From CAVQZA01 sp963724805 (GTDB lineage: Bacteria; Actinomycetota; Thermoleophilia; Gaiellales; Gaiellaceae): 64,000 bases of DNA. Both the position numbers and the translations under genes were made by a program. The notes beneath the pieces were generated by a model. It was not told the DNA's origin, made no database searches, and worked only from the letters and a program-made list of their open reading frames with translations. This document shows, piece by piece, positions 16,879 to 25,188 of the stretch. Within the stretch, counting starts at the first letter, position 1; every line of letters starts with the position of its first letter. Location of the stretch: contig CAVRWA010000011.1 in the NCBI GenBank assembly GCA_963724805.1, forward strand, positions 372,001 through 436,000, given 5' to 3'.

Positions 16879-17660
16879 GCGGGCTCCTTCGCGCCGTGGC
16901 CTGCGTGCAGCACGTCGCGAACCCGGGTCACCAGCTCGAAGAACCGCGGCTCCTCGCGCGTCTCGGCGGTGCGCGGCTGCGGCAGGTCGATGGTGACGAG
17001 CTCCGAGATGCGGCCGGGCCGCGGCGACATCACGACGACGCGTGTGGACAGGAAGACCGCCTCCGCGATCGAGTGCGTGACGAAGACGACGGTGGAGCCG
17101 GACGCCTCCCAGATCCGCAGCAGCTCCATGTTGAGGCGCTCGCGCGTCATCTCGTCGAGCGCGCCGAACGGCTCGTCCATCAGCAGGAGCGTGGGGTCGA
17201 ACGCGAGTGCCCGCGAGATCGAGACGCGCTGCTGCATCCCGCCCGAGAGCTGCCACGGGTGGTGGTCCTCGAAGCCCCTCAGCTCGACGAGCTCGAGCAT
17301 CTGCGTCACCCGGTCGCGGCGCTTCTCCCGGCTCCAGCCGGCGAGCTCGAGCGGCAGCGCGATGTTCTTCGCGACCGTGCGCCAGTCGAAAAGGACCGCA
17401 TCCTGGAACACGATCCCGTAGTCGCGGTCGCGCCGAGCCTGCTGCGCCGGCTTCCCGTTCACGAGCGCCTCACCCGCCGTCGGCGCGATCAGGTCGCCGA
17501 TCACGCGCAGGAGCGTCGACTTGCCGCAGCCGGACGGGCCGATCAGCGACACGAACTCGCCCGGGACGATCTCGAGGTCGATCCCCTGGAGCGCGGTGGT
17601 GCCGCCCGGGAAGGTCTTCGAGACACCCCGGATCGTGACGGCGGCGTCGTTCACAACCAT
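16875..17660 (-). CDS. ABC transporter ATPase subunit (SsuB/TauB/ThiZ type)
   Basis: 261 residues, peripheral on the cytosolic face. All nucleotide-binding motifs are in order: Walker A GPSGCGKST (about residues 39-47), Q-loop in YGIVFQDAVLFDW, signature LSGGMQQR, Walker B LLLMDEPFGALDE and the switch His in FVTHSIAEA. The MDEPFGALDEMTRERL run is characteristic of the nitrate/sulfonate/taurine/pyrimidine importer group. ATG 17658-17660 follows an AAGGA site that lies within the 22-bp repeat. It powers the importer with the two flanking permeases. Confidence 0.93.
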   Translation of the reverse strand: MVVNDAAVTIRGVSKTFPGGTTALQGIDLEIVPGEFVSLIGPSGCGKSTLLRVIGDLIAPTAGEALVNGKPAQQARRDRDYGIVFQDAVLFDWRTVAKNIALPLELAGWSREKRRDRVTQMLELVELRGFEDHHPWQLSGGMQQRVSISRALAFDPTLLLMDEPFGALDEMTRERLNMELLRIWEASGSTVVFVTHSIAEAVFLSTRVVVMSPRPGRISELVTIDLPQPRTAETREEPRFFELVTRVRDVLHAGHGAKEPA

Positions 17661-17661
17661 T

Positions 17662-17683
17662 CCTTGTGCTCATGAGCATTTGG
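17662..17683. repeat. 22-bp sequence shared with 57583-57604, contains TGCTCATGAGCA palindrome
   Basis: Reading leftwards it is CCAAATGCTCATGAGCACAAGG; the identical 22 bases occur on the plus strand at 57583-57604. Here it overlaps the ribosome site of the ATPase gene. The 12-bp core is a perfect palindrome and could be an operator or a dispersed repeat. Confidence 0.7.
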
Positions 17684-17694
17684 CGTTCTTCGGG

Positions 17695-18549
17695 TCATGC
17701 GACGTGCTCCGGCGCGCGGCGCACGACGAGGCGCTCGACGACCACGACCACGAGGAAGAACGTGATCCCGAGCAGCGCCGCGATGATGTTCGTGGCCCAG
17801 AGGTTCGCCGGCTCGATCGAGTAGTACTGCGCATAGTTCAGGATCGCTCCGCCGAGCCCGTCCTGGATCGACGAGGGCAGCTCGCCGATGATCGCGCCGA
17901 CCACGCATGCGGTCGCAGAGATCTTGAAGGCGGCGAAGAGGAACGGGAGGGCCGACGGCACGCGCACCTTCCAGAGCACCGTCCACGGGTTGGCCGCGTA
18001 CGAGCGCATCAGCTCGATCGCCCGCGGGTCGGCCGACTGGAGCCCGCGCAGCGTGTTGATCGTGACCGGGAAGAACGTGAGGTAGGCGGCGATCACCGCC
18101 ACCGACTGCCAGCCCGACTTCATCCAGACGACCACCATCGGCGCGACGGCGAGGATCGGCACCGTCTGCGAGGCGACGATGTACGGCATGAACCCGCGCT
18201 GGAGCAGCTTCGACTGGAAGAGGAGCGCGCCGAGCACGAAGCCGATCGACGCGCCGAGCGCGAACCCGATCACCGCCTCCTTCGCGGTGAAGAGCGCCGC
18301 GTCCACCAGGACGGTGATCAGGAGCGGGCCGTTGACCCGCGACGGCTCGAAGAGCGCGCTCACGATCGAGCGGAGGCTCGGCATCGTGATGTCGTCGACG
18401 ACGAACGGGTGGGTCCAGTGGAAGTGGATCCCGAGCCAGCGATAGGTCGAGTAGAAGACGATGAAGAAGAGCGGGACGATCAGGTAGAGCGCGATGCGCC
18501 GGAGCCAGGAACGAGCCCGGCCGGGCTCTCGGATCGCGCTCGCCGCCAC
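17695..18549 (-). CDS. ABC transporter permease, first of two
   Basis: 284 residues, GTG start at 18547-18549. Six membrane helices are likely (first around residues 20-37). The EAA loop is ELMRSYAANPWTVLWKVRVPSALPFLF. Compared with the other permease it has a longer first periplasmic loop (WLGIHFHWTHPFVVDDI...). It is the first gene of the leftward operon permease-ATPase-sORF-permease-binding protein-hydA-nat. The promoter should lie in the 40-bp gap shared with the divergent amidohydrolase. Confidence 0.88.
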   Translation of the reverse strand: MAASAIREPGRARSWLRRIALYLIVPLFFIVFYSTYRWLGIHFHWTHPFVVDDITMPSLRSIVSALFEPSRVNGPLLITVLVDAALFTAKEAVIGFALGASIGFVLGALLFQSKLLQRGFMPYIVASQTVPILAVAPMVVVWMKSGWQSVAVIAAYLTFFPVTINTLRGLQSADPRAIELMRSYAANPWTVLWKVRVPSALPFLFAAFKISATACVVGAIIGELPSSIQDGLGGAILNYAQYYSIEPANLWATNIIAALLGITFFLVVVVVERLVVRRAPEHVA

Positions 18550-18589
18550 CGCCTATCTCTACCACACCTGCGTTTTGTATCGTCCTCCC

Positions 18590-19828
18590 GTGGCCCTGCA
18601 GCCCACCCGCACGGTCGAGGAGCTGCGCGAGCTCCAGCGGCTGACCGGCGACGACGACGGCGCGCAGCGCGTCGCCTGGACCGACACTTGGGTCGTCGCG
18701 CGCGAATGGCTCTGCGAGCGGCTCGACGGGCTGCCGCTCGAGTACGAGGTGGACGCGGCGGGCAACCAGTGGTGGACGCTACCCGGCCGCTCGCCCACGG
18801 CGCTCCTGATCGGCGGGCACATCGACTCGGTCCCGAACGGCGGCTGGCTCGACGGCTGCCTCAACGTCCTCGCCGGGGTCGAGGTGATGCGACGGCTCGC
18901 GGAATCGGGCGAGCCCGCGGTCACAGTGCGGCTCGTGAGCTGGGCCGACGAGGAGGGCGCGCGCTTCGGCCGCAGCCTGTTCGGCTCGTCGGCCGCCTCC
19001 GGGACGATGGCCGACCAGGACGAGCTGCGTGAGCTCGCAGACAAGGAAGGCAACCCGCTCCCCGAGACTCTACGCGCCCACGGCGTCGAGCTCGACCGCG
19101 CGCTCGAGGCGCACGCGCAGCTCGCCACGGCGGGCGCCTACCTCGAGCTGCACATCGAGCAGGGCCCGGTGCTCGAGGATCTCGGCCTGCCGCTCGGCGT
19201 GGTGCTCGGCACCTACGGCGTCCAGCGCCACGCGGTCCGCTTCACCGGTCAGTCCGCCCACGCCGGCTCGACGCCGATGGACCGCCGGCATGACGCTCTT
19301 GCCGCCGCGGCGAAGCTCGCCCTCGAGATCCGTCCGATCGCGATCGAGCACGGCGGGGTCTGCACGGTCGGTCGGGTCGTGACGAAGCCCGGGATCGTGA
19401 CCGCGGTCGTGGGGGAGTGCGAGATCCTGCTCGACCAGCGGCACCTCGATGCGGGCGCGCTGGCCGAGATGCTGGCCGAGGCGAGGGGCGCGAGCGAGCG
19501 CTTCGCCGTCGAGGAGAAGGTCGAGGTCGAGTGGGAGCGGATCTGGCAGATCGAGCCGATCCTGTTCGATCCCGAGCTGATCGAGCTCGCCGACGTGTCG
19601 ATCCGCGAGGTTGCCGGCACTTCGCACCGCCTCCCGAGCGGGCCGCTCCACGACGCCGCCGAGGTGGCCCGGATCGGGATCCCCACGGTGATGGTCTTCG
19701 TCCAGAGCCTGCGCGGCTTGTCGCACACGAAGCTGGAGGACACGAAGCCCGAGCACCTCGCGCTCTCTGTCGACGCGCTCGACCGGCTCACGTCGAGGAC
19801 GATCGACTGGCTGGCCGCGCGCGGCTAG
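18590..19828 (+). CDS. Zn-dependent N-carbamoyl amino acid amidohydrolase (beta-ureidopropionase/allantoate amidohydrolase type)
   Basis: 412 residues from GTG 18590; an upstream ATG exists but would read into the divergent permease. M20-type metal site motifs: GGHIDSVPNGGWLDG (His, Asp), WADEEGARFG (Glu), ELHIEQGP (His) and SGPLHDAAEVA, with the dimerisation domain between (VQRHAVRFTGQSAHAG). Family members split N-carbamoyl-beta-alanine, N-carbamoyl-L-amino acids or allantoate, releasing ammonia and CO2. Next to dihydropyrimidinase the N-carbamoyl-beta-alanine reaction is favoured. The 40-bp divergent gap implies shared control with the importer operon. Confidence 0.88.
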   Translation: MALQPTRTVEELRELQRLTGDDDGAQRVAWTDTWVVAREWLCERLDGLPLEYEVDAAGNQWWTLPGRSPTALLIGGHIDSVPNGGWLDGCLNVLAGVEVMRRLAESGEPAVTVRLVSWADEEGARFGRSLFGSSAASGTMADQDELRELADKEGNPLPETLRAHGVELDRALEAHAQLATAGAYLELHIEQGPVLEDLGLPLGVVLGTYGVQRHAVRFTGQSAHAGSTPMDRRHDALAAAAKLALEIRPIAIEHGGVCTVGRVVTKPGIVTAVVGECEILLDQRHLDAGALAEMLAEARGASERFAVEEKVEVEWERIWQIEPILFDPELIELADVSIREVAGTSHRLPSGPLHDAAEVARIGIPTVMVFVQSLRGLSHTKLEDTKPEHLALSVDALDRLTSRTIDWLAARG

Positions 19829-20928
19829 TCGCAGCGTTCGCGGTCGGGTTCACCGCGAGCTGGAGTCTCACCAACGTCGGCTCGGTCGCCGATCGGATGG
19901 CGGACGCCTACGGCGTGCACCTCGCCGCGATCGGGATCCTCACCTCGGCCGTGTTCCTCGTACACGCGGCGGTTCAGATCCCCGCGGGGCGCGCGATCGA
20001 CCGCTACGGCGCCCGCGGCGTCGGGATCGCGTCGCTCCTCGCGATCGCGATCGGCAACGTGCTCGCGCTGACGTTCCGCGACTACTGGGTCGCGCTGTTC
20101 GCGCGGGCGCTGATGGGGCTCGGGACCGGAGCCGGGTTCATCAGTGGGGCCGACTACGTGCGCGCCGCGGGAGGAGGCGCCCAGTTGCAGGGCTTTTACG
20201 GCGGCGCGACCTTCGCGGCTACCGGGCTGGCCGTTGCGATCGTGCCCCAGCTCGCGGGCTGGCGCGCGCCGTACTGGACGGCGCTCGCCCTCGTGCTCCC
20301 GGTACTGATCGTGCTCCCGTTCGTCCCGGCGACGAAGCGGCCTCCCCAACGCCGATCGAAGGTTCCGGTGATCTCCGACCGCCGCCTCTACCGTCTCTCG
20401 CTCCTCCACACGTGCACGTTCGGGATCAGCATCGTGGCCGGGAACTGGGTCGTCACCCTGCTCGAGCGCGCCGGCTACAGCCACAGGGTCGCCGCGCTCG
20501 CGGGCTCCCTGACGCTGATCGGCGGGCTCGTCACTCGGCCCGGCGGCGGGTTCGTCCTGCAGCGACGGCCCGAGCGTGGGCGGGCGCTCGTCGCGGGTGC
20601 GGTCGCCGTCACCTCGCTCGGGATCCTCGTGCTCGCGACCCTGGCGCCGCTCTCGGTGCTCGCCCTCGCGGCGCTCGCGGTCGGGCTCGCGGCCGGAATC
20701 CCGTTCGCGGCGGTGTTCAGGGGCGCCCAGATCCTGCGCCCCGACGCGGCCGGCACGGCGGTCGGGCTCGTCAACGCGGGGCCGAACCTGTTCGTCCTGA
20801 TCGCGACGCCGCTCGTCGGGCTGACCTTCTCCATGCCCGGCGAGGGCCGGCTCGGGTTCGTGGCGCTCGCGGCGGTCGGCGGCGTGGGGCTCGCGCTGCT
20901 GCCTCCGCTCTCTTCTCTCGGCCGATAG
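19807..20928 (+). CDS. Major facilitator superfamily transporter, start uncertain
   Basis: About 373 residues with 11-12 membrane helices and the typical MFS loop GRAIDRYGARGVG after helix 2. The coding frame overlaps the end of the amidohydrolase gene. No ATG, GTG or TTG is found where the first helix (LVAAFAVGFTASWSLTNVG) begins; CTG 19807 is offered as a start. A later ATG would remove helix 1. Its position suggests uptake or export of a pyrimidine catabolite, unproved. Confidence 0.75.
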   Translation: MAGRARLVAAFAVGFTASWSLTNVGSVADRMADAYGVHLAAIGILTSAVFLVHAAVQIPAGRAIDRYGARGVGIASLLAIAIGNVLALTFRDYWVALFARALMGLGTGAGFISGADYVRAAGGGAQLQGFYGGATFAATGLAVAIVPQLAGWRAPYWTALALVLPVLIVLPFVPATKRPPQRRSKVPVISDRRLYRLSLLHTCTFGISIVAGNWVVTLLERAGYSHRVAALAGSLTLIGGLVTRPGGGFVLQRRPERGRALVAGAVAVTSLGILVLATLAPLSVLALAALAVGLAAGIPFAAVFRGAQILRPDAAGTAVGLVNAGPNLFVLIATPLVGLTFSMPGEGRLGFVALAAVGGVGLALLPPLSSLGR

Positions 20929-20952
20929 GGGCGGTATGCTCGCGCCTCCACG

Positions 20953-21960
20953 ATGCTGAGCTTCGGCGTAACCGTCCTTCCAGACCCGCCCTACCAGCGG
21001 TTGATCGAGCTGATGCAGCTCGCCGAGCGGCACGGGTTCGAGTACGGCTGGACGTACGACTCCCACGTCCTCTGGCAGGAGTCGGTGCCGCTGCTGACGC
21101 TCGCCGCCGCGCAGACGAAGACGATCAAGCTCGGGCACTGCGTGACGAACCCGGGCACGCGCGACCCAACGGTGCTCGCGAGCGCGTACGCGACGATGCA
21201 CGACATCTCGAACGGCCGGATGGTGATGGGGATCGGCCGCGGAGACTCGGCGCGCCGGGTGATCGGCCAGAAGCCCGTGCTCGTGGCCGAGTTCGAGCGT
21301 CGTCTCGTGATGATCAAGGACTTCATGAACGGCCGCCCGGTGGACTGGAACGAGAAGGAGCTCGAGCTGAAATGGGTGCGGAAGGAGCTCCCCGACATCC
21401 CGATGTACGTCGCGGGCTACGGGCCCAAGGCGCTCGCGGTCGCCGGCCGCGTCGGCGACGGCGTGATCATCCAGCTCGCCGACCCGCAGATCATCCAGTG
21501 GATCATGGACGTCGCCCGCACGGCCGCGGTCGAGGCGGGCCGCGACCCGGACGAGCTCGAGTGCATCGTCTGCGCGCCGAGCCACATCTCCGCCGACCTC
21601 GCCGACGCGCGCGAGCAGGTGCGCTGGTTCCCGGCGATGGTCTCGAACCACGTGATGGACCTGATCGAGCGCTACGGCGAGGGCGGCGAGATCCCGACCG
21701 CGCTCACCGACTACGTGAAGGCGCGGAAGTTCTACGACTACAAGGACCACTCGCGCGTCGGCGCCGCGCACGGTGAGTTCGTCCCCGACGAGATCTGCGA
21801 CCGCTTCTGCGTGCTCGGCGACTCGGCGGCGGCGACGGCGAAGCTGAAGGAGCTCGAGTCGGTCGGGGTCGACCAGTTCAACATCTACCTGATGACGCAC
21901 GGCCAGGAAGAGACGCTCCAGGCCTACGGCGACGACATCATCCCGGGCTTCGCGGCTTAG
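20953..21960 (+). CDS. LLM-class flavin/F420-dependent oxidoreductase (TIGR03842-like)
   Basis: 335 residues, a luciferase-like TIM barrel: LSFGVTVLPDPPYQRLIELMQLAE at the N-terminus, IKLGHCVTNPGTRDPTVLASAYATM, and GRMVMGIGRGDSARRVIG, a standard cofactor-phosphate loop. Family members use F420 or FMN. I recall this subfamily as TIGR03842 and as a common neighbour of dihydropyrimidinase genes, but have not checked. Its place in a pyrimidine-degrading locus that lacks a PydA-type dehydrogenase makes it a candidate for an early ring-modifying step. The start ATG 20953 lies 24 bp past the MFS gene, so they are probably co-transcribed. Confidence 0.85.
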   Translation: MLSFGVTVLPDPPYQRLIELMQLAERHGFEYGWTYDSHVLWQESVPLLTLAAAQTKTIKLGHCVTNPGTRDPTVLASAYATMHDISNGRMVMGIGRGDSARRVIGQKPVLVAEFERRLVMIKDFMNGRPVDWNEKELELKWVRKELPDIPMYVAGYGPKALAVAGRVGDGVIIQLADPQIIQWIMDVARTAAVEAGRDPDELECIVCAPSHISADLADAREQVRWFPAMVSNHVMDLIERYGEGGEIPTALTDYVKARKFYDYKDHSRVGAAHGEFVPDEICDRFCVLGDSAAATAKLKELESVGVDQFNIYLMTHGQEETLQAYGDDIIPGFAA

Positions 21961-21962
21961 CG

Positions 21963-23774
21963 TTGCTGGCGCTCGGCGACCTGCTCGAGGCACGGATCGC
22001 GGTGCCTGCGGACCTCACCGCGGACGGCGAGACGGTGCTCGTCTCATCGAACCTCTCGGGGACGATGCAGCTGTACCGGATGCCGAGCGCCGGCGGCCTG
22101 CTCGAGCGCCTGACCGCCCTCGAGGAGCCCGTGCTCGGGCAGTTCGTCCCCGGCGGCGAGCGGGTGCTGCTCCAGATGGACACGGCGGGCGACGAGCGCG
22201 CCCAGCTCTACCTGCTCGAGCCCGGCGGCGAGCCCGAGCCGCTCGTGCACGACCCGCGCTTCATGCACGCGAACCCGTGCTTCTCGCGCGACGGGCGGCT
22301 GCTCGCGTACTCCTCGAACCGGCGCAACGGGGTGGACTTCGACGTCTACGTGCGCGAGCTCGAGAGCGGGGAGGAGCGGTGTGTCTACGGCCTCGGCGGC
22401 TGGTGCGACCCGGCCGGCTTCTCGCCCGACGGACGGCTGCTCTCCCTGGCGACCCTCACCACGCGTCCCGCCGACAACATCCTCATGCTCGTGGACGTCG
22501 AGACGGCGGAGTGGTTCGAGGTAGCGCCGCACGACGAAGCCGCCTATGTCGGCCCGCCCGCCTGGCTGTCGGACGGCGAGGCGTTTCTCTTTGCGACGAG
22601 CGCCGGCCGCGACACGGCTGCGATCGCCCGCTACGACCTCGCCGCGCGCACCTGGGAGATCGTGCTCGAGAGCCCCTGGGACCTCGCGGTGCAGGTGGAC
22701 GACGCGGGGGCGAGCCTGCTCGTGCACGAGAACGCGGACGGCTACTCCCGGCTCGAGCTGCGCGACCCCGGGACGCTGGAGCTGCGCGGCGAGGTGCCGT
22801 TGCCGGGCCGCGGCGTCGTCAGCGACACCGTCTTCTCCCGCGACGGCCGCCTGCTCGCTTTCCACTACACCTCGTCGCTCGAGCCGGGCGACATCTGGCT
22901 CCACAAGACGGCCTCGGGCGAGACGCGGCGACTGACCACGAGCCCGAGCGAGGTGCCGCCCTCGCAGCTCGTCGAGCCGGAGCTGCACCGCTTCGAGTCG
23001 TTCGACGGCGAGTCGGTGCCGGTCTTTCTCTACGAGGCCGAGGACGACTACCCGGTCCCGGTCGTGATCTGGATCCACGGAGGCCCCGAGTCACAGCTTC
23101 GGCCGACCTGGAACGCGCTCCACCAGTACTTCATCGCGCGCGGCTTCGCGGTCGCTGCACCGAACGTGCGCGGCTCGACCGGCTACGGGAAGCGATACGA
23201 GCATCTCGACGACGTCGAGAAGCGCCTCGACTCCGTGCGCGACCTCGCGGCGCTGCACGACTGGCTCGAGACGAGACGCGGGATCGACGCCTCGCGGGCC
23301 GTCCTCTTCGGCGGCTCCTACGGCGGCTACATGGTGCTCGCCGGGCTCGCGTTCCATGCGGAGCGCTGGGCCGCGGGAGTCGACATTGTCGGCATCTCGA
23401 GCCTCGTCACGTTCCTCGAGAACACCTCGTCCTACCGGCGCGTCTACCGCGAGCGCGAGTACGGGTCGCTCGCGCGCGACCGCGAGCTGCTCGAGTCGGT
23501 CTCCCCGATCTCGCGCGTCGACGAGATCGTGGCGCCGCTCTTCATCATCCACGGCGCGAACGACCCGCGCGTCCCGCTCTCCGAGGCCCAGCAGCTCCAC
23601 CGCGAGCTCGTCGCCCGCGACGTCCCGTGCGAGCTCGTCGTGTACGACGACGAGGGGCACGGGCTGCAGAAGCTGAAGAACCGGCTCGACGCCTACCCGC
23701 GCGCCGCCGCGTTCCTCGAGGACGTGCTGCTGCGACCGTTCGACCGCAACCACCTCACCGCGCCCCGGCCGTAG
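21963..23774 (+). CDS. S9-family prolyl oligopeptidase-like serine peptidase
   Basis: 603 residues from TTG 21963, two bases after the previous stop. The N-terminal 330 residues form a beta-propeller with WD40-like repeats (FSRDGRLLAYSSNR, FSPDGRLLSLA, FSRDGRLLAFHY). The C-terminal alpha/beta-hydrolase has the nucleophile Ser452 in GGSYGGYM, Asp in GANDPRVP and His in DEGHGLQK. No signal peptide, so cytosolic. Such enzymes cut short peptides or acyl-peptides. It is the last gene of the rightward set; a link to pyrimidine breakdown is not obvious. Confidence 0.9.
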   Translation: MLALGDLLEARIAVPADLTADGETVLVSSNLSGTMQLYRMPSAGGLLERLTALEEPVLGQFVPGGERVLLQMDTAGDERAQLYLLEPGGEPEPLVHDPRFMHANPCFSRDGRLLAYSSNRRNGVDFDVYVRELESGEERCVYGLGGWCDPAGFSPDGRLLSLATLTTRPADNILMLVDVETAEWFEVAPHDEAAYVGPPAWLSDGEAFLFATSAGRDTAAIARYDLAARTWEIVLESPWDLAVQVDDAGASLLVHENADGYSRLELRDPGTLELRGEVPLPGRGVVSDTVFSRDGRLLAFHYTSSLEPGDIWLHKTASGETRRLTTSPSEVPPSQLVEPELHRFESFDGESVPVFLYEAEDDYPVPVVIWIHGGPESQLRPTWNALHQYFIARGFAVAAPNVRGSTGYGKRYEHLDDVEKRLDSVRDLAALHDWLETRRGIDASRAVLFGGSYGGYMVLAGLAFHAERWAAGVDIVGISSLVTFLENTSSYRRVYREREYGSLARDRELLESVSPISRVDEIVAPLFIIHGANDPRVPLSEAQQLHRELVARDVPCELVVYDDEGHGLQKLKNRLDAYPRAAAFLEDVLLRPFDRNHLTAPRP

Positions 23775-23787
23775 AATGCCCCGCACC

Positions 23788-23858
23788 GGCGCCTTGGCCG
23801 AGTGGTTAGGCAGAGGCCTGCAAAGCCTCGTACAGCAGTTCGAATCTGCTAGGCGCCT
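23788..23858 (+). tRNA. tRNA-Cys (anticodon GCA)
   Basis: A complete cloverleaf of 71 nt: acceptor GGCGCCT/AGGCGCC, D arm with GAGTGGTTAGGC, anticodon stem GAGGC/GCCTC around loop CTGCAAA (anticodon GCA), T arm CAGCAG-TTCGAAT-CTGCT. CCA is not encoded. It starts 13 bp after the peptidase gene and ends 14 bp before the SDR gene. Confidence 0.95.
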
Positions 23859-23872
23859 TGTGGTGATGGTCG

Positions 23873-24604
23873 ATGGCTGACAGCGTGGACGGTCGCAGCG
23901 CCGTCGTGTTCGGTGCGCGGAATCTCGGCAGGGCCGTGATCGAGTTGCTGCGCTCTCGAGGGTGGGCGGTCGCGGGCGTGGCGCGGTCGGAGGCGACGCT
24001 CGAGGGCGTTACGGCCGCGGGCGCACTCGCGGTATCCGGGGACGTCACGGATCAGGGAAGTGTCCGGCAGGTGCTGGAGCAGGCCGCGGCCGCTCACGGC
24101 GGCGTCGACCTGGTCGTCAACGCGGCTTCGGCCTACGGAGGCGATCGGAGCGGCCCGTTCGGCGGCGGCCCGATCTCCGAGGCGGCGCCGGACGCGTTCG
24201 ACTCGTGGGCCGCGGCCCCGGCGCGCGCGGCGTTCTCGTTCCTCTCGGCCACGGGCGGGTTCCTGCTGGCGCAGAACAGGCCTGCGACCGTGGTTCAGGT
24301 GACCGGAGGCTCCTCGCGTCGCGCGGCCGCAGGGCGGGGCCTCTGGGCGGCGGGCGCCTTCGGTGTCAGGGCGATCACCCAGGCCTCGGCGCTCGAGCTG
24401 CGCGGGCACGGCATCCACGTCGCGCTCTTGATCGTGGACGCCGGCATCGAGCCGCTCGCCGGCGGCCGGCCCGGTCAGCCGGTCGATGCGCTCGCCGATC
24501 CGCACGAGCTCGCCGCCGCAATCCTCTTCCTCGCCGACCAGGGCGCTCGTGGGGCAACGCACGAGCTCCAGGTGACGCCGTTGGCCGAGCGCTGGGTTCC
24601 CTGA
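23873..24604 (+). CDS. Short-chain dehydrogenase/reductase-like protein with missing catalytic residues
   Basis: 243 residues with an SDR shape: Rossmann opening VVFGARNLGRA, GDVTDQGSV for the adenine site, and VVNAASAYGG replacing the usual NNAG. Where an SDR has YxxxK, this protein has LWAAGAFGVRAITQASALE: neither the catalytic Tyr nor Lys is present at the expected spacing. The preceding Ser (TGGSSRR) remains. It may bind a nucleotide without redox activity, or be an atypical SDR. ATG 23873 is the first possible start (an in-frame TGA lies at 23864). It begins 14 nt past tRNA-Cys, so it may share its transcript. Confidence 0.75.
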   Translation: MADSVDGRSAVVFGARNLGRAVIELLRSRGWAVAGVARSEATLEGVTAAGALAVSGDVTDQGSVRQVLEQAAAAHGGVDLVVNAASAYGGDRSGPFGGGPISEAAPDAFDSWAAAPARAAFSFLSATGGFLLAQNRPATVVQVTGGSSRRAAAGRGLWAAGAFGVRAITQASALELRGHGIHVALLIVDAGIEPLAGGRPGQPVDALADPHELAAAILFLADQGARGATHELQVTPLAERWVP

Positions 24605-24614
24605 GCCCTGTTGC

Positions 24615-25112
24615 TCAGACCTCTACTTCGTCGATTCTCCCCGTCTTGACGTCGTAGACGAACCCGGCGATCGGATAGTCGTCCGGGACGAGGTTCGACT
24701 CGCGGATGCGGCGGACGCTCGCGGCGACCCGGTCGGCGACGTCCGGGAACGGCTGGAAGTCGACGTGGGCGGCCTCGGCGCCGAGCTCGTCGCGGAGCAT
24801 CCCGCGGATCTGGTCGTTGTTGAAGGTCAGCATGCCGCAGTCGGTGTGGCCGATCACGAAGGCCTCCTGCGTGCCGAGGAGGGTGCGGGAGATCACGAGC
24901 GAGCGGAGCGCGTCGTCGGTGACGATCCCGCCGGCGTTCCGGATCACGTGGGCGTCGCCCTCCTCGAGCCCGAGCGCCTTCGCCGGGTCGATGCGGGCGT
25001 CCATGCAGGTGACCACCGCGAACCGGCGGCCGGGAGGCATCGGCAGGTCTCCCTTGGTGAACTGCGCGGCGTATGCGTCGTTCGCGGACTTGACAGCGTC
25101 GAGCTCGGACAC
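24615..25112 (-). CDS. Beta-class carbonic anhydrase (CanA/Rv1284-like)
   Basis: 165 residues from GTG 25110-25112, preferred over an ATG 33 nt upstream because AAGGGAG lies just before it. Zinc ligands are present: CMDAR (Cys plus the Asp-Arg dyad) and HTDCGM (His, Cys). Stretches such as AHVIRNAGGIVTDDALRSLVISRTLLGT closely follow the Mycobacterium tuberculosis Rv1284 enzyme as I remember it. It hydrates CO2 to bicarbonate in the cytosol for carboxylases and pH balance. It is convergent with the SDR gene, 10 bp apart, with no clear terminator between. Confidence 0.9.
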   Translation of the reverse strand: MSELDAVKSANDAYAAQFTKGDLPMPPGRRFAVVTCMDARIDPAKALGLEEGDAHVIRNAGGIVTDDALRSLVISRTLLGTQEAFVIGHTDCGMLTFNNDQIRGMLRDELGAEAAHVDFQPFPDVADRVAASVRRIRESNLVPDDYPIAGFVYDVKTGRIDEVEV

Positions 25113-25188
25113 GGTGGTCTCCCTTCCGGTGGCTGGTGGAGCCAAAACTATACAAACAGAAGTATCCGTGTATCGCGGCGCCGTGGCT

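Noticed and set aside
19825..21993. 722-residue minus-strand frame
   Set aside because: Antisense shadow of MFS and LLM genes, extreme Arg/Asp/His composition.
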